Part shown: positions 12,810 through 26,230 of the stretch, piece after piece
Numbering within the stretch: the stretch's first letter is position 1
Layout: the number at the start of each line of letters is the position of its first letter
From: Typhlomys cinereus
Taxonomy: Eukaryota; Chordata; Mammalia; Rodentia; Platacanthomyidae
Reading direction: 5' to 3'
Assembly: GCA_023101885.1 (NCBI GenBank)
Contig: JALPQD010000623.1
Location: 612,178-676,177 of the forward strand
DNA length: 64,000 bases
Notes under the pieces: model-generated
What the model saw: the letters and a program-made list of their open reading frames with translations, nothing else
What the model was told of the DNA's origin: nothing
Database searches by the model: none
Program-made: the position numbers and the translations under genes

Positions 12810-13350
12810 TATTCCCCTTTCTTGTTTTGTAATGAGGTGGGCTCAGGGTTGTTCCTCCAGCAAACCCCACAAGTTCTACCTATAGCCTTTAAGCCTTCTC
12901 GGGTGATCTATGAGCATAGTAACAAGTATGTCCAACATCCCATAAGTCCCAGCGTGAGTTTTTGTTATTGCCTGTCTGGGTTGGTCTTCCCAGTCGGGCA
13001 TAGTGCCAGGCATGGCAGCAGGTAAATTTGGGAAGTTGCATGTGGCCCATATAGACAATACAGGACTGCCTGATATGTTATTCCTACATAGCCATCCTTT
13101 GTGGCAGCCAGCGAGAGCCAGAATTCTTAGTTCTGACTTTGTTGACCCCACCTCAGAGTGTGGTCCAGTATAATGGACTGCACATGGCTTGGGTTGGTCA
13201 CCACTCTCATGTGGAGCCTTACCCGTCATTGACTGCCAGCCCTGGAAAGACCTCTCCTCTAGAAGGCATACCAGGATATGTGGCTAGTAGATTAGTCCAA
13301 CGCCTTATGAGCCTCCAAGCTTGAATTGCATCTCTGGGGGGGCCATGGGA
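12810..13350 (-). pseudogene. 3' internal ERV remnant (env or pre-LTR region)
   Basis: Internal sequence upstream (minus strand) of the LTR at 12424-12809. A minus-strand open frame of 117 codons (13229 to 12876) holds a stretch reading TKTHAGTYGML near its C-terminal third. The same peptide pattern is recognisable in translations near 1770 and 29900, so it was coding or conserved in the family. Position just before the polypurine tract suggests the env C-terminal or pre-LTR region, but I do not recognise a diagnostic env motif and the frame has no signal peptide. The 5' part of the provirus is absent: the element stops at about 13350, where the tandem array resumes. Confidence 0.5.
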
Positions 13351-16300
13351 TGCATGAACTCTCTGTGACAACTATGAAATATGATCACTGTGAGGTATCT
13401 ATAAGAATTATGAGCTGTGACCACTGTGAGCTGTGTTTAACTACTGTGACCTCATATGAACACTATGATCTATGACCAGTATGATCTCTCTAGGACCTCT
13501 GCAAGCTATGACCATAATGACTTTCTATGGCAAGTGTGAACTCTCTATGACCACTGTGAACTCTCTAGGACCACTATGAGGTATAAACACTGTAAGCTCT
13601 GTATGACCATTGTAAACTGTTACCACTGTGACCTCTCGATGATCACAGCAAGCCCTCTTTGACCACTCTGAGCTATGACCACTAGGAGCTCTCTAAGAGC
13701 ACAATGAGCTATGATACTGTGAGCTCTGAATGAGCAGTATGATCCATGACTCCTGTGAAATTTCTATGGCCACTATGAGCTCTTCATGACCACTATGATT
13801 TCTCTCTGACTTCTCTGTGCAAGGATTACTATGAGCTCTCTATAACAAGTATGAGGTGTCTATAACCCCATGACCTCTCTATCCCCACTTAGAGGTATCT
13901 ATAACCACTATAAGCACCCTATGACCACTCTATGCTTGCTATGGCTATTATTAGCTCTGTATTATCACTATGAGCTGTGACCACTATCACCACGTTAAGA
14001 CTACTATGAGGTGTGACCACTGTGAGCTGTCTATGGTCACTATGAGTGTTCTAAAACTAGTGAGCACTCTATGACCACTGTGAGCTCTGTGTGACTACTC
14101 TAAGCATTCTACAAGCATTATAACCAATAACCACTATGAGCTCTATATGACCACTGTGAACTCTCTATGTCAATTATGAACTGTCTCTGCTCACTGAGAA
14201 CTATGACTACTGTGGGTTCTTTATCACTACTTTGAGCTTTCTGTGACCACTATGAGCTCTTTTTGACCACTGTGACCTATAATCCCTGTGACTTCTCTAT
14301 GATCACTCTGAGCCCTTTAGGATCACTATGACCATGACCACTGTGAGATCTTTATGAGAATTATGAGCTCCTATGACCACTATGAGATATGACCACTATG
14401 AGCTCTCTATTACCTCTGTGAGCTATCACAGCTATGAGCTCTGTATGAGAACTGTGAGCTCTCAATGACAGCTGTGACCTCTCTGACCACATTGATCTCC
14501 ATATGATCACTGTGAGCTCTGTATCACTACCGTGAGCTCTCTATGAGTATGATGAACTTAGAACCTTGTGAGTTCTCTGTGACCACTCTGAACTATGGGC
14601 AGTTTGAGCTCTTTATGAATACTGTAATCTATGACCAGTGTGAGCTCTCTATGAATGCTATAAGTTCTCTTTGACCACTATCAGCTATAACCACTGTGAG
14701 CTATCAATGACCATTACAAGGGCTCTATGACTGCTATGAGCTATGACCATTATGAGCTCTCTGTCACCATTGTGAGATATGATCACTGTGAAATCTCTTT
14801 TATCACTATGAGCTCTCTAACACCAGTATGAGCTATGACCACTATGAACTCTCTCTGAGCATTTTGAGTTATGACCATTATGAGCTCTCTATCACCACCA
14901 TGATTTGATGACTATGAGTTCAGTATGAGGAATGTGAGCTCTCTATGTCCACTGTGACTCTCTATGACCATTGTCATCTCTCTATGAACAGAGTGAGCTC
15001 TCTATGACCATTGAGAGCTAGCTATGACCACTGTGTCTCTATGACTACCATGAGTCCTATATTAGCACAATGACCTATGAGCAGTGTGAGCTCTCTATGA
15101 TCACTAAGAGCTAAGACCACTATAAGCTATGAGGACTGTGAGTTCTTTAGGTCCTTTATGCACTGTCTATGAGAACAATGAGATATGACCACTGTGATTT
15201 CTTTATGACCACTGTGAGCTATGAACACTGTGAGCTCTATATGACCATTATGAGCTATCACCACTCTGATCTCTTTATGTGCATTGTGAGATCTCTATGA
15301 CAGCTATGAGCTACGACCATTGTGAGCTCTTTAGACTACTATGAGCTATGACCACTGTGAGCTCCTTATGTCCCCTATGGGCTCTCTATAACCACTGTGA
15401 GATATGACCACTGTGAGGACTCTATGACTTATGACCACTGTGAACTATCTGTGAGCTCTCAATAACCTCTAGCAGCTATACCACCATGATCACTCTATGG
15501 TTACTATGAGATCTCAGTGATCACTATGAGCAATGACAACTGTGAAATCTTTATGACCATCATGAGCTATGATGACTGTGAACTTTCTATCACCACTGTG
15601 AGTGCTCTATGAGCACTATGATCTATGACCTCTGTGATCTCTATGACCACTATGAGCTATGAAAACTGTGAGTTGTCTATGACCACTATGAGCTATGACC
15701 ATTTTGAGCTCATGATGACTGATGGCCACTCTTAGTAGTGTATAACCAATATGAGTATGGGCATTGTGGGCTCTCTATGAGCACTATCAGCTCTTTATGA
15801 CCACTGTGAGTTCTCTATGAGAAATGAGCTATGACCACTCTGAGCTCACTATGAACATTAATAGCTCTATAAAACCATTGTTAGGTGTGACCATTGTGAG
15901 CTATGAGCACTCTGAGCTCTCTATGACAACTATGATGAATAACCACTGGGAGCTTTCTAGGACCATGATGAGCTCTCTATGATGAGTATAAACCATGACC
16001 ACTATGAGCTCTCTATAATCATCATGAGCACTCTATGACTTCTGTGAGCTATGACCACAATGAGGTCTCTATGACAACTGTGAGTTCTCTGTGACCACTC
16101 TGAACTCACTATGGCCAGTTTGAGCTCTCTATTTCAACTTTGAGCTATGACCACTGTGAGCTCTCTATGACTACTGTGAGCTGTGACCACTATGAGCTCT
16201 ATATGATCACTATGGATTATGACCACTATGAGCTATGACCAGTTTGACTTTTCTATGATCACTATGAGCTATGACTACTATTAGCACTGTGTGACCACTA

Positions 16301-19300
16301 TGTGCTCTCTTGAACAATATGAGCTAGAACCAATATGAGCATTCTATGAAGATTGGGAGCTATTACTATTATGAGCAATCTATGACTACTGTGAGCTCTC
16401 TATGACCACTGTGAGCTCCCTATGACCACTGTGAGCTATGACCACTATGAGATATGATCATTGTGAGCTCTCTGTAACCAGTTCGAACTATTCCTACTTT
16501 GAGCTCTCTATGAACATTATGAGCTATCTATTACCATGGTAAGCTATAACAACTCTGAGATCATTATGACCACTATGAGCTATGACCACTGTGATCTGTC
16601 TATGACTACTATGACCTCTCTATGAACATTATGAGCTATGACCACTGTGAGCTGTCTATGACCACACTGAACTCTCCATAACCACTATCAGCTCTCCAGG
16701 ACCACTGCAAGTTATGTCCATTACGAGCTATGGGCACTGTGAGCTTTCACCACTATGAGCTCTCTATCACAACTCTGAGCTCCCTATGACCAGTATGAGC
16801 TATGACGACTGTGAGTTTACTATGGCCATTGTGAGCTCTCTGTGACCACTATGAGCTATGAACATTGTGAATTCTCTAAGACAACTGTGAGCTGTGACCA
16901 CTATAAGGTCTGTATTAACTCTGTGACTTCTCTATGAACACTGTAAGCTCTCTATGACCACTGTGAATCTGTATGACCACTGGGAATTCTCTATGATCAC
17001 TGTGAGCAATCTATGACCATGATGACCTATGACTACTCTGAGTAATCTGTGGCCACTATGAGCTCTCTATATCTCCTTTGAGCTTGGATGACTTTGAGAG
17101 TTTTATGCACATTGTGAGCTAAGACCACTATAAGTTTTCTATGATCACTGTGAGCTCTCTATGACCACTGTGGACTATGACCACTACAAATACTCTATGA
17201 CCGCTGTGAGCTATGACTATTATGAGCTCTCTATGACCATTGTGAAATCTTTGACGACTGTTACCTCTCTACAACTTTGAACTATGACCTCTTTGAGCTA
17301 TGATCACTGTGAGCTTTCTATGCCCTGTACAAATATGAACACTGAGCTGTCTATGACCGCTGTGAGCTCTTTTTGCCCACTATGATCTATGATCACTCTG
17401 AACTCTCTGTGAAAATTATTAGCTTTCTATGACTACTATGAACTATGACCACTGTGAGCTATAACGATTGTGAAGTCTCTATGAACATTAAGAGCTATGA
17501 ACACTGTGAGTTTTCTATGACCATTAGGAGTTCTCTATGACTACTATGAACAATGACCACTGTGCACTCTTTATGACCAGTATGATGTGTTACCACTGTG
17601 AGCTCTCTAGGATCACTATGAGCTCTCTTTGACCAGCATAATCCATGATCACTGTGAATACTCTATGGCAATTATGAACTTTCTATGCCCATTGTGAGCT
17701 ATGACCACCTTGAGCACTCTCTGACCACTGTGAGCTCTCTAGGACCACTGTGAGCTTTCTTTGAACACTATGAGCTGTGACAATTCTGAGCTTTGTATGA
17801 CCACTATGAGCTATGACCACTGTAAGCTAGATCTCTCTATTTCCACAAAAGAACTCTGTCATCACTATGAGCTATGACCACAATGAACTCTGCCAATTGT
17901 GAGCTCAGTAGGGACGCTGTGAGCTCTGTCTGACCACCTAGAGCTCTGCAGACGACTATGAGCTGTGACCACTGTCAGCTTTCTATGATTACTATGAGTT
18001 ATGACAACTATGAGCTCACTATGGCTACAGGGAATCACTATCACCACTATAATCTATTACCACTATGACTTCTCTATTACCACTGTGAACTCTTTAGGAT
18101 CACTGTGAGCTCTCTTTGAATACTATGAGCTCTCTATGACCACCTTGTAATATATGATGAATGTGAGTCTCCATGATTATTTTGAGCTGTCTAGGACCAC
18201 TCTAAGCTATGACCACTGTGAGCTATGAGTTATGACTATTGTGAATTCACTATGAACATTATTAGCTCACTATGACCACTGTGAGCTCTCTGGGAACACT
18301 ATGAGCTATGGCAATTGTGAGCACTCTATTGCTACAAGGGAATGCTGTCATCACTATGAGCTATGAACACTATGAGCACTGATAATTGTGAGATCAGTAT
18401 AGCGAATATGAGTTCTTCATGACCACTGTACACTCTCTATGACCACTGTGAGCTCTCTAGACCACTATGAGCAATGGCCACTATAAGCTCTCTATGACCA
18501 CAAAAGATCACTATTCCAATGACGATTTATGACCACTGTGAGCTCTCTAGACCACTATGAGCAATGGCCACTATAAGCTCTCTATGACCACAAAAGATCA
18601 CTATTCCAATGACGATTTATGACCACTATGACCTCTCTATTACCACTGTGAGCTCTCAATGACCACTGTGAACTCTTTATGACCACTGTGACCTCTCTAT
18701 TACCAACTGTAAGCTATCTATCTTCACTGTGATCTGTCTATGATGACTGAAAGCTGTCTGTGACCACTGTGAGCTCTCTAGCACTACTGAGTGCTCTATG
18801 TAATCACAGTGATACCTCTAGGACCACTCTGAATTCTTTATGAAAACTATGAACTCTCTATGAAGAACATGAGCTATGATCACTGTGAGCCCTCTAAGAC
18901 CACTATGAGCTATGACAACTATGTCCTCTATATTACTACTGTAAGCTCTCTATGACTACTGTGAGCATTCTATGACCACTGTGAACTATGACCATTGTGA
19001 CCTCTCTATGGACAATACGAATGATGAGCACTGTAAGCTCACTATTTCCACTGTGAACTCTCACTGACCACTGTCAGCTCACTGTGGCCATTATGACCTT
19101 TCTATGACCACTATGAGCTGTGACCACTGTGAACTTGATCACTATGAGCTTTCCATGACCACTGTGAGCTCTATATGACCACTATGAGCTCTCTATGACT
19201 CAGTGACTCACTGTGAGCACTCTATGACTACTGATATGTGATTACTGTCTCTATGAGCTCTGTGAGCTCTCTATGATAATTTTGAGCCCTCTGTGACAAC

Positions 19301-22300
19301 TGGGAGCACTCTAAGACAACTGTTAAAGCTGTATGACCACTGTGAGCTCTCTGTGACCACAATGAGGTATGACCACTCTGAGCTCTCATGATCAACATAA
19401 CCTATGACCACTCTGAGCTCTCAATGACCATTATGAGCACTGTATGACCACTATGAGCTATGACCATGGTGAGCCCTTCATGATCACTGTGAGCGCTCCA
19501 AAACGATTATGAGCTCTCAATGACCACTGTGAGCTATGACCACTATGAGCTCTCTATGAACACTGTGAGCTCTCTATGACCACTGTGAGATCTCATTGAC
19601 CACTATGAGCTCTTTATTACGACTATGAGCTCTCTGTGTCTACTATAAGCTATGACTACTCTGAGTTGTCTGTGACAACTATGAGTTATAACCACTGTGA
19701 GGTCTCTATGACCACTATGAGATCACTGTGAACATTATTAGCTCTCTAAGACCACTTTGAGGTATGACCACGGTGAGCTCTGAGGACTCTGTGCTCTCTA
19801 TGATAACTATACATTATGAGCACTGTGAGCTGTCAAGAACCACTATGACCTCTCTATGGCAAGTATAAGCCATGACAACTGTGAGCTCTGTATGATCATT
19901 GTGAGCTATATATGACCACTGTGAGCTTTCTATCACCACTATGAGCTACAAACCCTGTGAACTTTCTATTTCCGTTGTGAGCTCGCCTTGTCCACTGTGA
20001 GCTCACTATGGCCATCATGAGCTCTTTATGACCAATATAAGTTATAACTACTGTGAGCTATCTATGATCACTGGGAGCTGTGAATAGTATGGAGTGGCTA
20101 TGAGAGCTGTGAACTCTCTATGACCACTGTGACCTCTGTATGAACACTGTGAGCTCTCTATGACCATTATGAGCTCTCTATGACCTCTGTGAGCTATCAA
20201 AACTATGAGCTCAATGACCACTGTGACCTCTCTGTGACCACTTTGATCTCTGTATGACTACCGTGAGATCTATGAACTCAGACCACTGTGAGCTCTCTAT
20301 GACCACTATGAACTATGAGCACGTTGAACCTTTTTATGAACATTATGATCTATGACCAGTGTGAGCTCTCTATGACTTCTATGAGCTCTCTGTGACCACT
20401 AAGAGCTTTGATCACTGTGAGCTCTATATTTCCATTTAAACTCTCTGTGACAACTGTGAGCTCATTATGGCCATTATCAGCTCCCTATGACCACTATGAG
20501 CTATGACCACTATGAGCTATGACCACTGTGAGCTCTCTATGACCACTGTGAGTTGTGACCACTGTAAGATCTCTATGACTGCTGTGAGCTCTCTTTAACC
20601 ACTGTGAGCTCTGAATGACCATTGTGAGCTCTGTATAACCACTGTGAGATCTTTATGAATACAATGAGCTGTGACAATTATGAGCTATCTATGACAAATA
20701 TAAGGTATGACAACTTGGACTTCTCTATGAAAACTATGAGCTATGATCACTGTGAGCTTTCTATGACCACTATGAACTATGACCACTTTGAGCTCTCTAT
20801 GGCTACTAAGCTCACTATGAGCTAGGAAAACTATGAACACTCTATGAGCACTGTTAGTTATGACCTCTGTAAGCTTTGATTACTACTATTAGCTCTCTAT
20901 GACCACTGAGGGCTATGACCACTATGAGCTGTCTATGACCAGTGTGAGCTATGACAACTATGAGCACTCTATAACCCCTGTGAAATCTTTGATGACTGTT
21001 ACCTCTCTATGACTACTATGAGCTTTCTGTGATCACTATGCACTATGACAACTGTGAGGTCTCTATGACTAGTATGAGATATGATCATTGTGAACTTTCT
21101 ATGACCACTGTGAGTTCTGTATACCCACTATGAGCTATAACCACTGTGAGCACTGTGAGACCTCTTTGACCACTATGCGTTATGAGCAGTGTGAGGTTTC
21201 TATAACTACTGTGAGCTATGATCACTATGACCTCTCTAATACCACTTTGAGCTCTCTATGAACACTTCGAATTCTCTATGACTACTATGAGGTTTGGCCA
21301 CGGTGATAACACTATGAACATTAGTAGATCTCTATGACCACCATGAACTCTCTATGACCACTATGAACTATGACCACTGTGAGCTCTCTATGACCGCTAT
21401 CAGCTCTCTATGTCAAGTATAAGCCATGATCACTGTGATCTCTCTATGTCCACTGTGAGCTCTCCAAACGTGTATGATCGCTTTAGGGGCATTATGTGTT
21501 CCCTGTGACCAGTATGAGTTATGACCACTATGAGTTCTCTATGATTGCTATGAGAGATAAGCAGTATGAGCGCTCTGTGATGACTGTAAGTTCTCCCAGA
21601 CTACTGTGAGCACTTTATGGCCACAAGTTTTCTAACTGCACTATGAGATATAACCACTATGAGCTCTCTGTGACCACTGTGATCTATGATCCTATTACCA
21701 CCTTGACCTATCCATGACAACTCTAAGTTCTTTATGACAATTGTGAGCTCTGCTTGATTATCTTGAGCAATCTATGAAAACTATGAGCTCTCTATGACCA
21801 CTATGAGCTATAACCACTGTGAGCTCTCTGTATCCACTATGAGCTATGATCATGGTGGGTTCCCTTTGATCACTTTGAGCTATCTGTGTTCACTGTGACT
21901 TATGACCATGGTGAACTCTCTATAAATACTTCGAGCTATGACCACATTCAGCTCTCCATGTCTGTTACAAATTCTCCATGACCACTGTGCACTATGACCA
22001 CTATGATTTCTGTATGACCAATTTGGGCTATGACCACTGTGAGCTCGCTATGACCACAGTGAGCTCTCTGTGACCACTGTGAGCTATGAAGTCTATGAGC
22101 TCTCTATGACCACTATGATACCTTTGTCAACTGTGAGCTCTCTATGACCACTTTGAATTCTCTTTGACCATTATGAGTAATGACTATTGTGACCTCTCTA
22201 AGACTCATATGACCTATGACCACTGTGAGATTTCTATTGCTATTGTGAGCTGTTTATGTCAACTATGAGCTCTCCATAGCCACTGTGATTTCTCTATGCC

Positions 22301-22326
22301 TACTGTGAGCATTCTATGACCTTTGT
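13351..22326 (+). repeat. Family A minisatellite, inverted block 5
   Basis: Almost 9 kb of uninterrupted family A repeat in inverted sense (plus strand TATGACCACTGTGAGCTCTC, alternating with shorter units around TATGACCACTATGAGC). Units differ by point changes and 1-4 bp indels. It contains one exact recent segmental duplication at 18.44-18.62 kb. It ends where ERV-L internal sequence starts. Confidence 0.95.
18439..18618 (+). repeat. Exact 90-bp tandem duplication in family A
   Basis: The 90 bp from 18439 to 18528 is repeated without a visible mismatch at 18529-18618. Both copies include the rare words CAAAAGATCACTATTCC and GACGATTTATG. Neighbouring units differ from each other by many substitutions, so this duplication is far younger than the array as a whole. 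Confidence 0.9.
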
Positions 22327-22870
22327 GAGTGGAAAACTTTACATAAAATGAATGAGAATAAAGAAAACGATGATGCTGGCTGGTTGTTTCTAGCATCTCT
22401 CATTAAACTACAAATGGAAAAGGAAGATCTTAGAGAGGAAAATATCCAACTCAGTAAGCACATAAACAACTTAGAAGTTTCTAAGTGTGTCCTAGAAGAG
22501 AGTTTTCCCTCCAGTAGCAATAGGGCTCAAATTGCTGAAAATCAAATCCAAACTGATTATTAGAGTGACTGACTTACAACATGAATTAAAGTCCCAGCCT
22601 CAAAAGGTGTTGACCATTAAAGTAAAAGCACTGATTGGAAAAGAATGGGATTCTGAAAAGTGTCATGCTGATGTGTGGGAGGAACAAAATGACGATGAAT
22701 ACCTTGAACTCTCAAATTCTGATGGGATTATTTTGCCTGAGGAGATAGTCTCCCCTCCCTCGGTAGAAAATGATCCCCACACCCACCCTCTACAGAAATG
22801 CTGTTTTCACCTTTGCCACAAGAAAATACTGAAGTTACAGCATGCCCACCAGTGATGGCTTCCAGGCGTA
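22327..22870 (+). pseudogene. ERV-L gag-like remnant (coiled coil)
   Basis: Left end of a degraded ERV-L provirus. Two overlapping plus-strand frames (22348-22563 and 22532-22855) together cover a Lys/Glu/Leu-rich region with heptad character, including KLQMEKEDLREENIQLSKHI, and then KVKALIGKEWDSEKCHADVW, a conserved-looking motif of ERV-L gag proteins. A frameshift near 22540-22560 separates the two parts, and further stops follow. The 5' LTR, primer-binding site and any earlier gag sequence are missing: the provirus meets the tandem repeat at ~22327. In intact relatives the product would be a capsid precursor; here it cannot be made whole. Confidence 0.7.
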
Positions 22871-23175
22871 TAACTAGGTTCAAGGTTAAACAGACTCCTA
22901 AAATTAAAGAGGAGACCCTATAAAGAATTGTGACCCTCCAGTTAAAGTAGGGGCATATGGAGGGACAAGTGATTGATGGAGTTTTGGCTAATGTTAGATC
23001 ACAGTAGGTCCACTAGGTCCCCAAACTCATCCTGTGATTGTTTCCCCAGTGCCAGAATGTATAATTGGTATAGATATGCTTAGAAGTTGGCAGACCCTCA
23101 CACTCGTTCCTTGAAATCTGGATTAAGAGCCATTATTGTTGGGAAGGCCAAATAGAAGCCATAGAATTGTCTCTA
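22871..23175 (+). pseudogene. ERV-L protease-region remnant
   Basis: Between the gag-like part and reverse transcriptase. Short in-frame pieces (for example VIDGVLANVRSQ and ECIIGIDML) fit the flap and C-terminal part of a retroviral aspartic protease and the protease-RT linker of ERV-L pol, but multiple stops and frame changes break it. The assignment depends mainly on position between gag and RT. Confidence 0.45.
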
Positions 23176-24253
23176 CCAAGGAAAATAGTGAATCAGAAAC
23201 AGTATCATATCCCTGGAGGAATTACAGAAATTAGTGCCACCATAAAGGACTTGAAGTATGCAGGGGTGGTTGGTCCTACTATCTTTCCTTTTAACTCTCC
23301 CATTTGACCTGTGCAGAAGACAGATGCAGCGTGGAGACTGACAGTCACTTATTGCAAACTTAATCAAGTTGTGACTCCAATCGCAACTGCTGTACCAGAT
23401 GTGGTTTCGTTGCTTGGGCAGATTAACACATCTCCTGATAGGTGGTATGCAGCCATTGATCTTGCAAATGCTATTTTCTCCATACCTATTCATAAAGATC
23501 ATCACAAGCAATTTTCTTTCAGTTGGCAAGGCTACAGTATACATTTACAGTTTTACAGTGTTACCTCAAGGGTATATTAATTCTCCAGCCCTATGCCATA
23601 ACTTGGTTGGCAGAGATCTTGATCGCATGTCTCTTCCACAAGGTATCACACTAGTCCATTATATAGATGATATTATGCTGATTGGATCAAGTGAGCAGGG
23701 AGTAGCCAGCATTTTGGATTTGTTGGTAAGGCATATGCACAACAGAGGATGGGAAATAAATCCAACCAAAATCCAAGGACCTTCTACTTCAGTAAAATTT
23801 TTAGTTCAGTGGTGTGGGACATGTAGAGATATCCCCTCTAAGGTAAAGGATAAATTGTTGCACCTGGCTCCTCCCACCACTAAGAAAGAAACACAACGTT
23901 TAGTGGGCCTGTTTGGATTTTGGAGGCAGCACATTCCTCACTTGGGCATGTTACTTAGGCCCATATACCAAGTAGCGCGGAATGCTGCCAGCTTTGAGTG
24001 CGATTTAGAACAAGAGAAGGCTCTTCAGCAAGTTCAAACTGCTGTACAGGCTGCCTTGCCACTTGGACCGTATGATCCAGCAGATCCAATGATATTGGAA
24101 GTGTCTGATGCACATAGAGATGCTGTTTGGAGTCTCTGGAAGGCTCCCATAGGTGAATCACAGTGGAGACCCTTAGGATTTTGGAGCAAAGCCATGCCAT
24201 CATCTGCAGACAATTACTCTCCTTTTGAGAAACAACTCTTGGCCTGTTATTAG
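23176..24253 (+). pseudogene. ERV-L pol: reverse transcriptase domain, frameshifted
   Basis: The RT fingers and palm are read in one frame (through 23580: [10 protein letters not shown], then [18 protein letters not shown] with the first catalytic Asp). After a frameshift around 23540-23565 they continue in the 23399-24253 frame: [12 protein letters not shown], then the active-site box YIDD at 23660-23671, followed by the thumb/connection ([24 protein letters not shown]) and the RT-RNase H tether ([24 protein letters not shown]). A TAG stop at 24251-24253 ends the frame, although matching sequence continues beyond it. RT copied the viral RNA into DNA in the ancestor. The YIDD box and overall layout fit class III (ERV-L/MERVL) elements. 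Broken by at least one frameshift and one stop. Confidence 0.92.
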
Positions 24254-24800
24254 GCCTTAGTGGAAACTGAATGTCTGACAATGGGTCACCAAGTTACCAT
24301 GCAACCTGAGTTACCCATCATGAGTTGGGTGTTATCTGAACCAGCAAGCTATAAAGTTGGATGGGCACAATCGTAATCTATTATCAAGTGGAAATGGGAC
24401 ATTCGAGACAGGGCCTGAGCGGGTCCTGAAGGCACAAGTAAGCTGCATGAGGAAGTCGCCCAAATGCCTATGGTTCCTCAGCCTGTTGCAATGCTTGTTC
24501 CCAAGAATGTACTTATGGCCTCCTGAGGTGTGCCCTATGTTTGGTTGACTGAAGAAGAGAAGACTAGGGCCTTGTTCACAGATGGTTCTGCTCAATATTC
24601 AGGTGCCACTCAGAAGTGCAGAGCTGCAGTGCTACAAGTCCTTTCTGCAACAACCCTGAAGGACACTGAAAAGGGAAGTCTTCACAGTGCGCAGAACTTT
24701 GGGCAGTGCATATGGTTGTACACTTTTTCTGGAAGGAAAAATGGCCAGATGTGCAATTGTATACTGATTCATGAGCTATAGCCAATGATTTGGCATGATT
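24254..24800 (+). pseudogene. ERV-L pol: RNase H domain remnant
   Basis: Continues the pol reading after the stop at 24251 (ALVETECLTMGHQVTMQ, then SWVLSEPASYK). The RNase H signature FTDGSA is at 24574-24591 in the frame of 24530-24781, with its first catalytic Asp present. Frameshifts and stops (for example the TAA near 24376) interrupt the domain, and the later catalytic positions are spread over different frames. RNase H degraded the RNA strand during reverse transcription in the active ancestor. Confidence 0.8.
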
Positions 24801-25860
24801 GTCAGGGACTTGGAAGGAACATAATTGGAAAATTGGTGAGAATGACATCTGGGGAAGCATGTGTATAGATCTCTCCCAATGGGCAGAGGACACAAAGATA
24901 CTTGTATCTCATGTACATGTTCATCAAAAGATGACATCGGCAGAAGAAACATTCAATAATCAGGTGGATAAGATGACCCGTTCTGTGGACAGTGAACCTT
25001 TTTACCCAGTCATTCCTGTCATTGTCCAATGGTCCCATGAACAAAGTGGACATGGTGGCAGAGATGAAGGTTATTCATGCACTCAAGAGCATGGACTTCC
25101 ACTCACCAAAGCTGACAGCTACAGATGCTGCTGAGTGTCAAATCTGCCAGCAGCAGAGACCAACATTGAGTCTTTATATGGAGCCATTCCTCGGGGTAAC
25201 TAACCAGCAATGTGGTGATAAGTTGACCACACTAGACCACTTCCAAGATGGAAAGGGCAGTGCTTTGTTCTTATTGGCATAGATGCTTATTCTGGATATA
25301 GATTTGCCTTTCCTGTATGTAATGCTTCTGCCAAGACTACTTTGGACTTACAGAATGCCTTATCCACCATCATGGAATTCCACAAAGTATTGCTTCTGAC
25401 CAGGAAACTCATTTCATAGCTAAAGAAGTACAGCAGTGGACCCATGACCATGGAATTCATTAGTCTTACCTTGTTCCCCATTATCCTGAAGCAGTTGGCT
25501 TTACAGAACGGTGCAATGGCTTTTTAAAGGCACAATTACAGCATCAATTAGGTGGTAATAGTCTGAAGGGATGGGGCAGAATTCTCCAGAAGGCAGTATA
25601 TACCATAAACCAGCATTTGATATATGTTATTGTGACTCCTATAGCCAGGATTCACAGGTCCAAGACTCAAGGGGTGGAAACATGAATAACCCCCCTTACT
25701 ATCATTCCTAGTGACCCATTAGAAAAATTTTTGCTTCCTGTTCCCTCGAGCCTGTATTCTACTGGCTTAGAAGTTTTGGGTCCAGAGCAGGCAATGTTTC
25801 TGCTAGGAGACACAGAAACTATTCCTTTGAACTGGTAGCTAAGGCTTCATTCTGGTTATT
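24801..25860 (+). pseudogene. ERV-L pol: integrase domain remnant
   Basis: The N-terminal zinc finger is visible in two frames: the histidine pair in WSHEQSGHGG (~25030) and the cysteine pair in ECQICQQQ (~25135). The catalytic core follows: GIDAYSGYRF (first Asp, ~25280), then SDQETHF in another frame (second Asp, ~25397), then PEAVGFTERCNGFLKAQL (catalytic Glu, ~25505), in normal order and spacing for a D,D-35-E integrase. Stops and frameshifts occur between these blocks. Integrase inserted the proviral DNA in the ancestor; this copy is dead. Confidence 0.85.
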
Positions 25861-26230
25861 TTGGACTTCTGATGCCGTTGAGCCAACAGGCTAAGAAAGG
25901 AATAACAGTATTAGGAGGAGTGATTGACCCAAACCACCAAGGGGAAATTGGACTGGTTCTCCACAATGGTGATAAGGAAGAATATGTCTGGAGTGTAGGA
26001 GATCCACTAGGGCATCTCTTGGTATTACCATGTCCTAGGATTAAGGTCAATGGGAATTTACAGCAACCCAACACAGGAAAGACAGTAAATGGTCCAGATC
26101 CTCCAGTAATGAAAGTATGGAGCCAAGATCTGCGGGAGTTCTTGTTGAAGGTGGAGGAAATACAGAATGGATAGTAGAAGATGGTTGTTATAAATATCAC
26201 CTAAGGCCATATAACCAGTTACAGAAATGA
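25861..26230 (+). pseudogene. ERV-L pol C-terminal dUTPase-like domain
   Basis: An open stretch 25872-26174 (100 codons; its ATG is internal, not a real start) downstream of integrase. It contains KKGITVLGGVIDPNHQGEIG, matching the conserved dUTPase motif III (GVIDxxxxGEI), followed by VLHNGDKEEYVW and DPLGHLLVLPC. A dUTPase fused C-terminal to integrase is a known hallmark of ERV-L elements and separates them from betaretroviruses, where dUTPase lies next to protease. The enzyme hydrolyses dUTP and limits uracil incorporation in viral DNA. The P-loop-like fifth motif is not evident. A TAG precedes the domain at ~25838, so it is not continuous with integrase here. Confidence 0.88.

Noticed and set aside
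24992..25282. Independent small genes in the ERV-L region
   Set aside because: These frames are pieces of one decayed pol reading (integrase zinc finger and core), split by frameshifts.
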